Positions 39,191 to 48,306 of a DNA stretch of 64,000 nt are shown here, in pieces; positions within the stretch are counted from its first letter, which is position 1; each line of letters opens with the position of its first letter. The notes beneath the pieces were generated by a model, which worked only from the letters and a program-made list of their open reading frames with translations, was not told the origin of the DNA and ran no database searches. The DNA lies in the NCBI RefSeq assembly GCF_903645285.1, contig NZ_CAHJXN010000002.1, positions 1 to 64,000 on the forward strand. Direction: 5' to 3'. This stretch comes from Streptococcus thalassemiae. GTDB lineage: Bacteria > Bacillota > Bacilli > Lactobacillales > Streptococcaceae. The position numbers were made by a program, and so were the translations under genes.

Positions 39191-39191
39191 T

Positions 39192-39220
39192 ATTGTAGCA
39201 AGATTTTGATGGAAATGCAA
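39192..39220 (-). promoter_or_regulatory. promoter of the Val T-box operon
   Basis: TTGCAT (39215-39220), 17 bp, TACAAT (39192-39197) directly before the T-box leader. Confidence 0.75.
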
Positions 39221-39233
39221 GGCACAAGAAAGA

Positions 39234-39629
39234 TTACTTGAACTTGATGCCATTTTCCTTCAATTTCTTGATGGTAGCTGGGCCGATTCCTTTCAAGGCA
39301 AGGAGTTCTTTTTCAGTCCAGTTTTTAAAATCTGACGCAGACTTGATGCCTTCATCATAGAAAGTTTTGGCACGGTCAAGTGGGAGTCCACCCAAGTTTG
39401 CTGCAAAATCTTCTACAGAATTGGCTACCTTTTGTGCTTGCTCTTTAGTAGCTTCTACTGCTTGTTCAACTTTTTTAGAAACAGCCTTACCAGCTTGGCT
39501 TGCTGACTGTTCTGCACGTTTTACAACTTTCTTTGTCTCTTCTACAACCTTAGTCACAGTACTTGAAAAAGCACCTGCACGACGGAGGCTATTTCGTAAT
39601 TGTTTTTTACGATTGAGTTTCTTTGACAT
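39234..39629 (-). CDS. small basic helical protein with C-terminal helix-hairpin-helix
   Basis: 131 residues. N-terminus is basic (MSKKLNRKKQLRNSLRR). Residues 25-75 form an Ala/Lys/Glu-rich helix similar to apolipoprotein-like or late-embryogenesis repeats (VEETKKVVKRAEQSASQAGK). Residues about 97-131 are an HhH module: SDFKNWTEKELLALKGIG, then KKLKENGIKFK. Probably DNA-associated; function unknown. RBS GAAAGG is 8 nt before the ATG. It lies directly upstream of the Val T-box promoter. Its HhH tail is shared with the protein at 36334-37575. Confidence 0.65.
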   Translation of the reverse strand: MSKKLNRKKQLRNSLRRAGAFSSTVTKVVEETKKVVKRAEQSASQAGKAVSKKVEQAVEATKEQAQKVANSVEDFAANLGGLPLDRAKTFYDEGIKSASDFKNWTEKELLALKGIGPATIKKLKENGIKFK

Positions 39630-39641
39630 GATAAAATCCTT

Positions 39642-39671
39642 TCAATAAAAAATCCCTGTTCTGACAAGGAT
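39642..39671 (-). terminator. terminator after the DUF1912 gene
   Basis: Minus-strand stem TCCTTGTC/ACAGGGA with a T-run (TTTTTT) ending the DUF1858-DUF438-DUF1912 operon. Confidence 0.7.
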
Positions 39672-39724
39672 TTAATATAAATATTCTATCAAGATTTTAG
39701 TAAAAAATCAAGAATCTATCTCGT

Positions 39725-39979
39725 TTAATAATTTCGCTCACCAAACAATCCATCTGGCAAATCATGGAATCCCTTGCCTGCTTTGAAGTTTTCAAATTTG
39801 CCAAGCAAGAACTGATAAGCATCCAAGCGGCTTTCGTAGCGAATCATGGCATCTTTGGCACGCTCGTCTTGGTCTTCTTCGTAGACTTTTTGGCTTTCCT
39901 TGTGCGCCATGTCGTTAATCATAATCTGGGTATTAACCCAAGCTTCAAATTCCTTCATAAATTCTTGTTCGTAACTCAT
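39725..39979 (-). CDS. DUF1912 family protein
   Basis: 84 residues, acidic and helical, with the DUF1912 pattern (EQEFMKEFEAWVNTQIMINDMA ... RYESRLDAYQFLLGKFENFKAGKGFHDLPDG). A small cytosolic protein known mainly from streptococci; function unknown. It starts 9 nt after the DUF438 gene, RBS AAGGAGAATC, so it is the last gene of that operon. Confidence 0.85.
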   Translation of the reverse strand: MSYEQEFMKEFEAWVNTQIMINDMAHKESQKVYEEDQDERAKDAMIRYESRLDAYQFLLGKFENFKAGKGFHDLPDGLFGERNY

Positions 39980-39988
39980 TGATTCTCC

Positions 39989-41323
39989 TTATTCTAATCC
40001 ACGGAAATAGTCCGTGTCAATCTCACGGTAGGGCTGGATATCCTGAACGTATTCCAGTACACCTTGGAATTCTCCGTTTTCATCGTGCACTGCGGCGTAA
40101 GTGATGTGGACAAACTTACCTCGCGACTCAGACTTGAACCACATCTCATACTTGTCCTTGACTCCCTCACGAAGTCCCTTCATGATAGCCTTGACCTTGT
40201 CCAAATACTTAGGCGGATGACAGAGTTCGACATTGCGCCCGACTTGGGACGGCGTTCGTTTGAAAATCATCTCGTCAGCCGGCGTATTGTCATTGTAATA
40301 CTGGAAAATATCGTCTTTATTGACAAAGGTAATCTCCATAGGGAGGTGATTGAGGATGAGGTTGGCCTGCTCGACAGAGAGATAGCCATTCCCAAAAGCC
40401 TGTTGACTATGGCGGTCCAGCACTGCTTCCTTTTCCTTAGGGGTAAAGGTAATGGTGAACTGTCCTTCAGGCGTATCGATAACTTGCTGAACTTGACCCT
40501 CTGCCGTATCTAGCTGTACAGGCTCCCCTGCACTCTTTTCTTCAACAAAACTCTGTCTTTCTGGCACCCATTTCTCAGACGGACGGATGATGGCATAACC
40601 ATAGGCATCGCTCTCCTCCGCAATCTGAAGCCAGTCATCCTGAGTAAAGGACTCGAGGAGAATCATGAGAAGGATGGACTCTTCCTTGAAAATCATACTT
40701 TCAAACTCTGTCGCAAAAGCTTCAAAAGCTTCTTTTACACTGCTAATCGACACTTCTGGCAATGACTTGGCTGTCGCTAAAGCTGTTTGAAAGAGTTCCC
40801 TAATCTGGTCATCCACTCCCCACATAACTTTAGGAGGTGAATCGTGTCCATAGCGCTCCATGATAGGGAAAAAGAGCTCTTCCTTACGCTGGTAGTGGAT
40901 GTCAAATTGCCCCAAAAGTCCCATCTGACGGATCAAACCCTTGCGCATCTCTGCCAACATTTCCTCGTCTTCCATGGTCTCATAGGTATCTAACAATCTC
41001 CGAATACGAATCAAGGCAGCACGGAGGGCCAGATTTTCATCCTTGAAGACACGAACTGGGTGACCTGGGTGCTCGGTATCTGAAACTTCGACATCCTTAA
41101 CAGCATTTTTAAAAAGATTAGCATGGACATCACAGAGTTCCATGACATCTTCAAAGGTGACACCTGAGTCTGAGTTCATCAGCTCGTGCTCCATGAGGGA
41201 AATCTCTATGGCTGAGACACCCGCAAAGGTCGCATCAAAACGCTCCTGAACCGACTCAGGAGAGGCGCCATTGTGCAATTCTAACAAAATATCCCGTAGG
41301 ACATGAATCCGTTCATCTGCCAT
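39989..41323 (-). CDS. DUF438 / hemerythrin / PAS domain protein
   Basis: 444 residues. DUF438 (about 1-70, RIHVLRDILLELHNGASPESVQERF) is followed by a hemerythrin-like HHE domain with HPVRVFKDEN and FDIHYQRKEELFFPIMERYG, whose His and Glu could bind a diiron centre. The C-terminal 150 residues are PAS-like (MEITFVNKDDIFQYYND, VGRNVELCHPPKYLDKV, GVLEYVQDIQPYRE). Likely an oxygen, NO or redox sensor; target unknown. Its start overlaps the stop of the DUF1858 gene, a pairing common in Firmicutes. Confidence 0.88.
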   Translation of the reverse strand: MADERIHVLRDILLELHNGASPESVQERFDATFAGVSAIEISLMEHELMNSDSGVTFEDVMELCDVHANLFKNAVKDVEVSDTEHPGHPVRVFKDENLALRAALIRIRRLLDTYETMEDEEMLAEMRKGLIRQMGLLGQFDIHYQRKEELFFPIMERYGHDSPPKVMWGVDDQIRELFQTALATAKSLPEVSISSVKEAFEAFATEFESMIFKEESILLMILLESFTQDDWLQIAEESDAYGYAIIRPSEKWVPERQSFVEEKSAGEPVQLDTAEGQVQQVIDTPEGQFTITFTPKEKEAVLDRHSQQAFGNGYLSVEQANLILNHLPMEITFVNKDDIFQYYNDNTPADEMIFKRTPSQVGRNVELCHPPKYLDKVKAIMKGLREGVKDKYEMWFKSESRGKFVHITYAAVHDENGEFQGVLEYVQDIQPYREIDTDYFRGLE

Positions 41324-41568
41324 TAGTCTAATCCGATCACTTCGTAGCCATTAGCTTCCAGTGTGCGGACAATCTTGTCCATAGGGGTTCCTTCAAGCTT
41401 AGAACCCTGTTTAAGTGATACTTTACGACCAACGGTGTTACGCATCAAAGGATTGGCAAGTGGTTTAAAACCCAGCTCCACTAGGATTTCCAAGACTTCT
41501 GGATGCTTGTCCACCACTTCTGCAACAGGAATTGACACATCGATGATATTGTCCATGACGACCTCCAT
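41323..41568 (-). CDS. DUF1858 domain protein
   Basis: 81 residues. DUF1858 signature: DVSIPVAEVVDKHPEVLEILVELGFKPLANPLMRNTVG, followed by SLKQGSKLEG. Usually found next to, or fused with, hemerythrin/DUF438 proteins, as here, and inferred to act in redox or Fe-S related sensing. ATG 41568 with GGAGG upstream; the stop overlaps the DUF438 start by one base. First gene of the three-gene operon. Confidence 0.88.
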   Translation of the reverse strand: MEVVMDNIIDVSIPVAEVVDKHPEVLEILVELGFKPLANPLMRNTVGRKVSLKQGSKLEGTPMDKIVRTLEANGYEVIGLD

Positions 41569-41620
41569 GTATGTTCTAAAATGATTTTACTGCTTATATT
41601 ATACCATATGGAAAGAGATT

Positions 41621-41650
41621 AAAAAACTAGCAGAAGAGTTCCTGCTAGTT
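41621..41650 (-). terminator. terminator of the EcsC-like mini-operon
   Basis: Minus-strand hairpin AACTAGCAG/CTGCTAGTT followed by TTTT, 20 nt after the 50-codon gene. Confidence 0.8.
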
Positions 41651-41671
41651 CACTGCGACTTGGATAACCAC

Positions 41672-41824
41672 CTAGATAAGTTTAAAGAGCCAATCCAATA
41701 TTTTAAATAATAGCTTGTAAAACAGCAATTGGACCGCAAAAGAGATGATCATCCAAAAGAATTTCACAATTCCAATAATCGGTTTGATAAAAATAATGGC
41801 AAGAAGTCCCCAGAAAAATTTCAT
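41672..41824 (-). CDS. 50-residue hydrophobic membrane protein
   Basis: Short gene read directly from the sequence: MKFFWGLLAIIFIKPIIGIV, then FFWMIISFAVQLLFYKLL and a basic end. Two hydrophobic segments with few charges suggest a small membrane protein. Its ATG overlaps the stop of the preceding gene (ATGA), with GGAGAGAG upstream, giving good evidence for translational coupling. Function unknown. Confidence 0.65.
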   Translation of the reverse strand: MKFFWGLLAIIFIKPIIGIVKFFWMIISFAVQLLFYKLLFKILDWLFKLI

Positions 41825-42003
41825 TCTCTCTCCTCTGGCTTGATGAGCCACCGAGCCGTATCCATTAGCTTGTCTGCAATAAAAAGTTTTCCCAGACCGA
41901 CAACGGCGTGGTCATCTTTCTTTATCGTTTTCATTACTTTTACACCTTGCACGGTCAAAAAGTAATTAACATAAGTTTTAGCTAGAGTTTTTATGAGTCC
42001 CAT
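41821..42003 (-). CDS. 60-residue conserved small protein
   Basis: Starting at ATG 42003 (AAGGAG 6 nt upstream): MGLIKTLAKTYVNYFLTVQG, then a basic, partly helical end (KLFIADKLMDTARWLIKPEERE). The longer frame up to 42072 lacks an RBS. It starts 1 nt after the stop of the EcsC-like gene and overlaps the next small gene. Function unknown. Confidence 0.65.
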   Translation of the reverse strand: MGLIKTLAKTYVNYFLTVQGVKVMKTIKKDDHAVVGLGKLFIADKLMDTARWLIKPEERE

Positions 42004-42004
42004 A

Positions 42005-42784
42005 TTACTCTCCTTCGATGATTTCAGCCTCTTTTCGGATTGTTTCAACATCTTCTTGATATTGAACTTCACTATAGTTGACTAGCTTGGATAATTCTTT
42101 CTGCAAGCTTTCCCCCATTGGTTTCATAGTTGCAAAGGTTAAACCACCTGAAATGATACCACCCAAGATAGGAATAAATTTCCCCATTCCTTTGGCCAGC
42201 CCTCCCTTGGTCAGATTCACACCAAATATTTTTAAGACTTTTTTCAAAATAGGGTACCAAAGCGTCTTTGTTACAGCTTTATTAGGTACTGTTTTCATTA
42301 CCTGTTTGGCAATTGTTATACCACCAGCACGTAGCAAAGCAGCAGTTCCATTCACCCCCAACATGACACCTAGATAAAGCAAGAGGGTATTTTGAGCATC
42401 TTCACTCAACTCATCGCGTGAAGCCCAAAGATCCTCATATCCATAAATATAACCTAGTTCTTGAGCTAATTTTAAAGAAAAAGCATAAAATTGAGCTACA
42501 TCCGCTGGTATGGTAATTGCCATGGCAAGTCCACCTGGTAATCCAGCAACAACAGACGTTCCACTCGCTAATAAAACATTATCCCTAATGCAGGCATTAG
42601 CCGCTCTATCTAAGGTTTCTTGAGATAAGAGAGACGTTGGGCCTTGTTCTAATAAGGTAGGAATGTCCTGTGGATCCAACTCTTTGGAAAACTTATCCAC
42701 TAAAAATTTCGAACGATCAACCTTAACAACAGGTAGTTTCACCACTTGTTGCAATACTTGCATAGCTAACTCTTGTTCAGCCAT
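42005..42784 (-). CDS. EcsC-like membrane-associated protein
   Basis: 259 residues. Features resembling the EcsC family: SGTSVVAGLPGGLAMAITIPADVAQFYAFSLKLAQELGY, a long GVMLGVNGTAALLRAGG region, and the C-terminal KFIPILGGIISGGLTFATMKPMGESL. Several hydrophobic stretches suggest membrane contact. Function of EcsC-like proteins is unknown. ATG 42784 with AAGAGGTAT upstream. First gene of a three-gene unit whose other members are the two tiny proteins downstream. Confidence 0.65.
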   Translation of the reverse strand: MAEQELAMQVLQQVVKLPVVKVDRSKFLVDKFSKELDPQDIPTLLEQGPTSLLSQETLDRAANACIRDNVLLASGTSVVAGLPGGLAMAITIPADVAQFYAFSLKLAQELGYIYGYEDLWASRDELSEDAQNTLLLYLGVMLGVNGTAALLRAGGITIAKQVMKTVPNKAVTKTLWYPILKKVLKIFGVNLTKGGLAKGMGKFIPILGGIISGGLTFATMKPMGESLQKELSKLVNYSEVQYQEDVETIRKEAEIIEGE

Positions 42785-42907
42785 ATAAATACCTCTTTTT
42801 CTTGTATCTTTCTTTCATAATATCACACTATCTGAATTTTATAAAGCTTTTTAATAATTTTTAAGTCTGGAAAGGTTCCGCCAATATATTTTATAGCCAT
42901 TTCTCCA

Positions 42908-42933
42908 CCAAAAAAGAGGGTTGCCCCTCTTCT
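42908..42933 (-). terminator. terminator of rimP-rbfA operon
   Basis: Minus-strand stem AAGAGGG-GCAA-CCCTCTT followed by TTTT, directly after the rbfA stop. Confidence 0.85.
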
Positions 42934-43284
42934 TTAGTTCTTATCCAGATTGCGTAGCATTTCGTCAATCTTGTTTCCATACTCGATGGACTCGTCTTTG
43001 ACGAAAGTCAAATCTGGGATTTTGTACAATTTTAAATTGCGACCAAGTTCACGTTTGATGGTACCAGTTGCTTTTTCAAGCCCGATTTGAGCTTTTTGAT
43101 TATCTGAAGCAAGGTTACTCAAAATGGTGTAGTAAACCTTGGCTACAGACAAGTCACCCAGCATCTGAACATCTGTGATGGTCACGCCTTGGACACGCGG
43201 ATCACGGACTTTCTTTTGCAAAATCTCATTGACTTCACGCTTGATTTCCATGCCCACACGATCCGTACGGAAATGATTTGCCAT
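42934..43284 (-). CDS. rbfA: ribosome-binding factor A
   Basis: 116-residue KH-type 30S maturation factor. [27 protein letters not shown] at the start, then [22 protein letters not shown] and the C-terminal [21 protein letters not shown] are diagnostic. ATG 43284 chosen for GAAAGGA at 5 nt; a longer frame to 43311 is not needed. Last gene of the nusA-infB operon, separated from infB by a 250-bp hairpin-rich spacer. Confidence 0.95.
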   Translation of the reverse strand: MANHFRTDRVGMEIKREVNEILQKKVRDPRVQGVTITDVQMLGDLSVAKVYYTILSNLASDNQKAQIGLEKATGTIKRELGRNLKLYKIPDLTFVKDESIEYGNKIDEMLRNLDKN

Positions 43285-43312
43285 GATATTCCTTTCTCTA
43301 CTTTGAATCAAA

Positions 43313-43334
43313 AGCTAGGCCAGCAGACCTAGCT
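43313..43334. repeat. hairpin in infB-rbfA spacer
   Basis: AGCTAGG-8 nt-CCTAGCT. A second hairpin, TTCAAATTGAA/TTCAATTTGAA, follows at 43358-43386. No T-run, so not a standard terminator. Confidence 0.5.
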
Positions 43335-43392
43335 ATTTTAAACTTCTTGATTTTCATTTCAAATTGAAACGAAGTTCAATTTGAAGTCATCT

Positions 43393-43526
43393 GCTTCTTT
43401 CGCCGTGGTGAAAGTGATGGAACTGATTTATCAGTCCCATCACAGGGGATTTTTGAGACCCTAGGCTCAAAAATAAGCAATGAAACCATCGGTTTGCTTG
43501 CGTCCCTCACCACCTAAGAAAGGAGC
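43393..43526 (-). repeat. structured intergenic repeat, family B copy 2 (SPRITE-like)
   Basis: 134 bp between infB and rbfA. Ends GCTTCTTT/AAGAAAGGAGC pair. Next helix GTGGTGA/TCACCAC. It holds GGGACGCAAGC, then the hairpin ATTTTTGAGCC..GGTCTCAAAAAT and a variable hairpin TGATGGGACTG/CAGTTCCATCA (minus sense). It sits inside the operon transcript. Confidence 0.65.
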
Positions 43527-43533
43527 AAAAATC

Positions 43534-46503
43534 TTATCTCTTGATTTCTTCCATGACATAAGCCTCAATCACATCATCAGTCTTGATATCATTGTAGCCG
43601 TCGATCATCAATCCACCTTCACGACCGTTTGTAACTTCTTTGACGTCGTCTTTGTAGTGTTTCAAGCTTGCAAGTTCACCATCATAGATAACGACACCGT
43701 CACGAATAACACGGACTTTTGAGTCACGGGTAACCTTACCGTTGATAACCATAAATCCACCGATAGTTCCGACTTTAGACACCTTGAAGGTTTCACGGAT
43801 AACCGCTTCACCAATAACTTTTTCTTCAAATTCTGGATCAAGCATCCCTTTCATGGCTTCTTCCATCTCTTCGATAACCTTGTAGATAATGCTGTGGAGA
43901 CGGATTTCAACATCGTCAGCTTCAGCTTGTTGACGCGCTTGTGGTGTAGGGCGTACGTTGAAACCAACGATAAAGGCATTTGAAGCTTCGGCAAGGGTCA
44001 CGTCTGATTCGTTGATCGCACCGACCGCTGAGTGAACGATGGTCACTTTGACACCTTCCACATCGATCTTTTGAAGTGAAGCAGAAAGGGCTTCAACTGA
44101 ACCTTGTACGTCGGCCTTGATGATTACGTTAACTGACTTGAGTTCACCAGCTTTAAGGGTATCAAAGAGGTTTTCAAGGCTGACACGTTGGGTAGCTTGA
44201 CGTTGTTTCATAAGGGCACGTTTGGCACGCTCTTCACCTGCTGCACGCGCAGATTTTTCATCTTCGTAAACAGCAAAGTGGTCACCAGCCATTGGCGCTT
44301 CGTTCAAACCTGTGATAGAAACTGGTGTTGATGGTCCAGCAACTTTAACACGACGACCAAGGTCGTTGGTCATAGCACGGACACGACCGAAGGTATTTCC
44401 GACAACGATTGGGTCTTGGACATTCAAGGTACCTTGTTGAACAAGAAGGGTTGCGACTGCACCTTTTCCTTTATCCAAGCGTGCTTCGATAACTGTACCG
44501 ATCGCACGAACTGTTGGGTCTGCTTTAAGTTCTTGGATTTCAGCCACAAGAAGGACTGTTTCCAACAATTCTTCGATGTTTTGGTTGAATTTAGCTGAGA
44601 TTTCAACAAATTCAGAATCTCCACCCCAAGCTGTTGACATAACTCCATGCTCTGCCAATTCACCGATAACGCGTTCTGGGTTGGCACCTGGTTTATCAAT
44701 CTTGTTAATGGCTACGATGATTGGAACGTTGGCCGCTTTTGAGTGGTTAATGGCTTCGATAGTCTGAGGCATAACCCCGTCATCTGCCGCTACAACCAAG
44801 ATAGTAATATCGGTAACAGAAGCACCACGCGCACGCATAGATGTAAAGGCCGCGTGTCCTGGTGTATCAAGGAAGGTAATCTTCTTGCCATTTTCCACAA
44901 TTTGGTAGGCACCGATATGCTGAGTGATACCACCCGCTTCACCTGTCGCAACACGAGAATTACGAAGGGTATCCAATAGGGTTGTTTTACCGTGGTCAAC
45001 GTGTCCCATGATAGTTACAACTGGTGGACGCTCAACCAATTCATCTTCATTGAGATAACCATCTTCGACAAAGAAACGTTCGATATCGGCATTATCCACT
45101 TCAACCTTTTGTTTGGCTTCGATACCGTAATCCACCATGAGGAGTTCAATTGTTTCTCCATCCAAGGATTGGTTTTGTGTGGCCATGACACCCATCATAA
45201 AGAGTTTCTTAACGATTTCAGCTGGTTCACGTTTGATACGTTTTGCGATTTCCGCAACGGTCATACCATCTGTATATTCAAATTCTGTTGGCAATTCATG
45301 GAATTTACGCTCCGTAACAGGTTTTGGAGTCTGATTACGGTTGTTCTTGTTATTGCCTTTTTTGTTCTTTTTGTTATTATTCCAGTTACTATTCTTTTGA
45401 TTTCTCACTTGATTTTGACTACTTCGATTCTTTTGTTGTTTTCTAGGACCATCTTCTTCGTGATCATAATCGTCACGATTTTTGTCTGGTCGAGCTTGTT
45501 TTTTACGACGTGTATCCACTGCAGGTTCTGTTTTCTCAGGAACGACTTCAACCACTGCTTGAACTTGCTGTGCTTGTTGCGCTTGTTCAGCTAACTTAGC
45601 CGCTTCTTCAAAGATTTCCTCTGGTTCCTTACGTTTGTTAGCTTGGGCCAAGGCTTCTTTGGCAGCCTGATACTGCTTGAAGCGTTCCTCGCTTGAACGT
45701 GCGTACTCTGCATTTTGCTCTGCTTTTAGAGCTGCCGCACGGGCTTTAAAGTCAATGCGTGGAGCCGCTTGATTTGGACGTTTGTCCTCTTGTTGACGGC
45801 GATTATTTCCACGATTTTGCTGACCTTGCTGTTTCTTAGCTTGGTCATTAAAGCGACGATTGTCGCGGTTGCCTTGAGCTTGTTTTCCACCATTACGACC
45901 GTCGTTTTTCTGACGGTTTCCGTTTTGTTGTTGGTCACGGTTATTGCCCTTATTTTGCTTGCGTCGTTCTGCCTGCTCTTTAGCACGTGCTTCACGCTCA
46001 GCCTTGAAATTACGGCTTTGTGGTTTAGCTGCTACTTTTTCTGCCTTCGGAGCGACTGCCTCAGCTGGTTTTGCCTCTTCCTTGGCTACAGCTGGTTTTA
46101 CTGGTTCAGACTTTTCGGCTTTCTTTTCTGCACTTGCTTTTGGTGCTACAGGTTTTACCTCTTCCTTGACTACAGCTGGTTTAGCTGGCTCAGATTTATC
46201 GGCTTTCTTTTCTGCACTTGCTTTTGGGGCTGCAGATTTTACCTCTTCCTTAGCTGCAGCTGGTTTAGCTGGCTCAGCTTTTTCGGCTTTCTTTTCTGCA
46301 CTTGCTTTTGGTGCTGCAGGTTTTGCTTCTACTTTCGGAGCAGCTGCAAGCTTAAAGCTGGCAGCGATTTTTGCAGCGACAGCTTCTTCCACACTTGATG
46401 AGTGGCTTTTCACATCCAAGCCCAACTCTTTTGCACGCGCTACAACTTCTTTGCTTTCTTTTCCAAGTTCTTTTGCGATTTCGTACAATCTTTTCTTAGA
46501 CAA
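43534..46503 (-). CDS. infB: translation initiation factor IF-2
   Basis: 989 residues. N-terminal IF2 domain ([26 protein letters not shown]), then a long low-complexity region (about 55-390) with three Ala/Lys/Pro/Glu repeats ([11 protein letters not shown]...) and Asn/Gln/Arg-rich stretches. The GTPase core follows: [12 protein letters not shown] (about 499), DTPGHAAF and NKID. Domains II-IV then end at [10 protein letters not shown]. It brings initiator tRNA to the 30S subunit. Start [11 protein letters not shown] at 46503 with GAGGAGG upstream. Operon with nusA and rbfA as in other Firmicutes. Confidence 0.97.
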   Translation of the reverse strand: MSKKRLYEIAKELGKESKEVVARAKELGLDVKSHSSSVEEAVAAKIAASFKLAAAPKVEAKPAAPKASAEKKAEKAEPAKPAAAKEEVKSAAPKASAEKKADKSEPAKPAVVKEEVKPVAPKASAEKKAEKSEPVKPAVAKEEAKPAEAVAPKAEKVAAKPQSRNFKAEREARAKEQAERRKQNKGNNRDQQQNGNRQKNDGRNGGKQAQGNRDNRRFNDQAKKQQGQQNRGNNRRQQEDKRPNQAAPRIDFKARAAALKAEQNAEYARSSEERFKQYQAAKEALAQANKRKEPEEIFEEAAKLAEQAQQAQQVQAVVEVVPEKTEPAVDTRRKKQARPDKNRDDYDHEEDGPRKQQKNRSSQNQVRNQKNSNWNNNKKNKKGNNKNNRNQTPKPVTERKFHELPTEFEYTDGMTVAEIAKRIKREPAEIVKKLFMMGVMATQNQSLDGETIELLMVDYGIEAKQKVEVDNADIERFFVEDGYLNEDELVERPPVVTIMGHVDHGKTTLLDTLRNSRVATGEAGGITQHIGAYQIVENGKKITFLDTPGHAAFTSMRARGASVTDITILVVAADDGVMPQTIEAINHSKAANVPIIVAINKIDKPGANPERVIGELAEHGVMSTAWGGDSEFVEISAKFNQNIEELLETVLLVAEIQELKADPTVRAIGTVIEARLDKGKGAVATLLVQQGTLNVQDPIVVGNTFGRVRAMTNDLGRRVKVAGPSTPVSITGLNEAPMAGDHFAVYEDEKSARAAGEERAKRALMKQRQATQRVSLENLFDTLKAGELKSVNVIIKADVQGSVEALSASLQKIDVEGVKVTIVHSAVGAINESDVTLAEASNAFIVGFNVRPTPQARQQAEADDVEIRLHSIIYKVIEEMEEAMKGMLDPEFEEKVIGEAVIRETFKVSKVGTIGGFMVINGKVTRDSKVRVIRDGVVIYDGELASLKHYKDDVKEVTNGREGGLMIDGYNDIKTDDVIEAYVMEEIKR

Positions 46504-46519
46504 ATCATGTCCTCCTCTT

Positions 46520-46819
46520 CTATTCCATAAGAGACCTCATTTTCTTTGTAAATCCAGCATCTGTCACAGCCAAAACCTTTCTCGATTTTCCGACTGCTAT
46601 GCTTAATTCCAGTGTTGAAAACACGGTTACAATTTCTACTTGATAATAATGACTTTTATCTTGAATCTTCTTGGTCAGATTGGGTCCAGCATCATGGGCT
46701 AGAAAAACCAACTTAGCCTTGCCATCTTGAATGGCCTTGACCACCAATTCTTCACCCGATATGATACGGCCTGCTCGCTGAGCGAGTCCCAAGAGATTGC
46801 TTATCTTTTGCTTATTCAA
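46520..46819 (-). CDS. ylxQ: L7Ae-like ribosomal/RNA-binding protein YlxQ
   Basis: 99 residues of the L7Ae/L30e/Gadd45 family: [27 protein letters not shown] and [17 protein letters not shown], typical for YlxQ (K-turn RNA binding, exact role unclear). It overlaps ylxR by 8 nt. Standard nusA-infB operon member. Confidence 0.93.
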   Translation of the reverse strand: MNKQKISNLLGLAQRAGRIISGEELVVKAIQDGKAKLVFLAHDAGPNLTKKIQDKSHYYQVEIVTVFSTLELSIAVGKSRKVLAVTDAGFTKKMRSLME

Positions 46820-47105
46820 GTCCTAACTCTCTTCTTTTCACTTTGTGATCCACATAAGCGATCAACTCGTCATAAAAGCTTTCATCCACTTCCATGCTAA
46901 AGCTACGGTTAAAGACCTTCTTCTTTTTCGCCTCTAGGGCTTCTGCATTGTCTAGTTTGATATAAGCGCCGCGGCCATTGGCCTTGCCTGTCGGATCGAT
47001 AAAGACTTGTCCTTCCTTGTTCTTGACAATGCGGAGTAAATCCCGCTTATCAATCACTTCATCGGACACAACAGACTTGCGCAAAGGGATTTTTCTTGTT
47101 TTCAT
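46812..47105 (-). CDS. ylxR: YlxR family RNA-binding protein
   Basis: 97 residues, DUF448/YlxR. VFIDPTGKANGRGAYI is the family core (usual D..GK..GRGAY), with a basic N-terminus KTRKIPLRKSVVS. The family's N-terminal Cys (RxCxxC in many) is absent here, as in other streptococci. Lies between nusA and ylxQ. Confidence 0.9.
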   Translation of the reverse strand: MKTRKIPLRKSVVSDEVIDKRDLLRIVKNKEGQVFIDPTGKANGRGAYIKLDNAEALEAKKKKVFNRSFSMEVDESFYDELIAYVDHKVKRRELGLE

Positions 47106-47126
47106 CTTTCCCTCCTCTAGCAGCTT

Positions 47127-48263
47127 TTATTCTTCTACAGTATCGTTTTCTGCTTCCAACTCTACTGAAGCAGCGTCTTCCATGGCTTCAAATTCGCTAG
47201 CAGACTTGATATCGATACGGTAACCAGTCAAGTGAGCTGCCAAGCGAACGTTTTGCCCACGACGACCGATAGCAAGAGAAAGCTTGTTATCAGGAACAAC
47301 CACCAAAGCACGTTTGCTGTCATTTTCGTCAAAGATAACTTGGTCAACCTCAGCAGGAGCAATGGCATTGTAGATAAATTCAGCTGGATCTGCTACCCAC
47401 TCGATAACGTCGATATTTTCTTCGATTGGTACCATGCGGTCATTTTTAGCATCGTAGCGAGCTGGGTGGAATTTGCTAGTAATCTTCTTGATATTAGCAC
47501 CACCACGTCCAACGATTGTACCGATAGCGTCCACGTTTGGATTGTGGCTGCGAACGGCAACCTTGGTACGGTCACCAGCTTCACGAGCCACGCTCATGAT
47601 TTCAACAGTTCCATCATAAACTTCTGGAATTTCTTGCTCCATCAAGCGTTTGATCATTTCTGGATGGCTACGGCTAACAAAGACGTTGACACCACGAGGG
47701 TTGTCTTCAACCTTGTAGACATAAACTTCAATACGATCATGAGAAGCAAAAACTTCCCCAGGAATTTGGTCTTGTTTTGACAATTGGGCTTCGATGCTAC
47801 CAAGGTTGACATAGATAAAGCGGTTGTCAAAGCGTTCTACTGTACCAGACATGATTTCTTGCTCATGCTCTTTGTAAGTATTGTAAGTAATGGCACGTGT
47901 TTGCTTGCGCATTTTTTCCATGATGGTTTGTTTGGCAGATTGGGCTGCTACACGACCAAACTCAGCAGGCGCTTCTTCAAACTTGATTTTGTCACCAAGT
48001 TCATAGGCTGAATTGATGGCAAGAGCATCTTTCAAGCTGATTTCCAAACGGCTATCAAATACTTCATCAACCACTTCACGGACAGTATAAACTGTAAAGT
48101 CACCTGTTTTTTCGTTGAAGTCAATAGCTACGCTGTCTGATTGACCATAGCGTCTGCGATAAGCGGAACGAAGCGACTCTACTACTGCGTCGATGATATC
48201 TTCTTTTTTGATTCCCTTGTCTTCTTCCAAAATGCGGAAGGCCTCTAGCATTTCTTTACTCAT
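47127..48263 (-). CDS. nusA: transcription termination/antitermination factor NusA
   Basis: 378 residues. N-terminal RNA-polymerase-binding domain (SKEMLEAFRILEEDKGIKKEDIIDAVVESL), S1 domain (about 135-200, GTVERFDNRFIYVNLGSIEA) and two KH domains (GTIVGRGGANIKKI, LAIGRRGQNVRLAAHLTGY). It lacks the C-terminal acidic repeats of E. coli, as usual in Gram-positives. ATG 48263 with a weak upstream RBS. Follows rimP by 43 nt. Confidence 0.97.
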   Translation of the reverse strand: MSKEMLEAFRILEEDKGIKKEDIIDAVVESLRSAYRRRYGQSDSVAIDFNEKTGDFTVYTVREVVDEVFDSRLEISLKDALAINSAYELGDKIKFEEAPAEFGRVAAQSAKQTIMEKMRKQTRAITYNTYKEHEQEIMSGTVERFDNRFIYVNLGSIEAQLSKQDQIPGEVFASHDRIEVYVYKVEDNPRGVNVFVSRSHPEMIKRLMEQEIPEVYDGTVEIMSVAREAGDRTKVAVRSHNPNVDAIGTIVGRGGANIKKITSKFHPARYDAKNDRMVPIEENIDVIEWVADPAEFIYNAIAPAEVDQVIFDENDSKRALVVVPDNKLSLAIGRRGQNVRLAAHLTGYRIDIKSASEFEAMEDAASVELEAENDTVEE

Positions 48264-48306
48264 GTTTTCTTCACTTTTGAATCCTCAAAAGCTATCCTTT
48301 CTTTTT

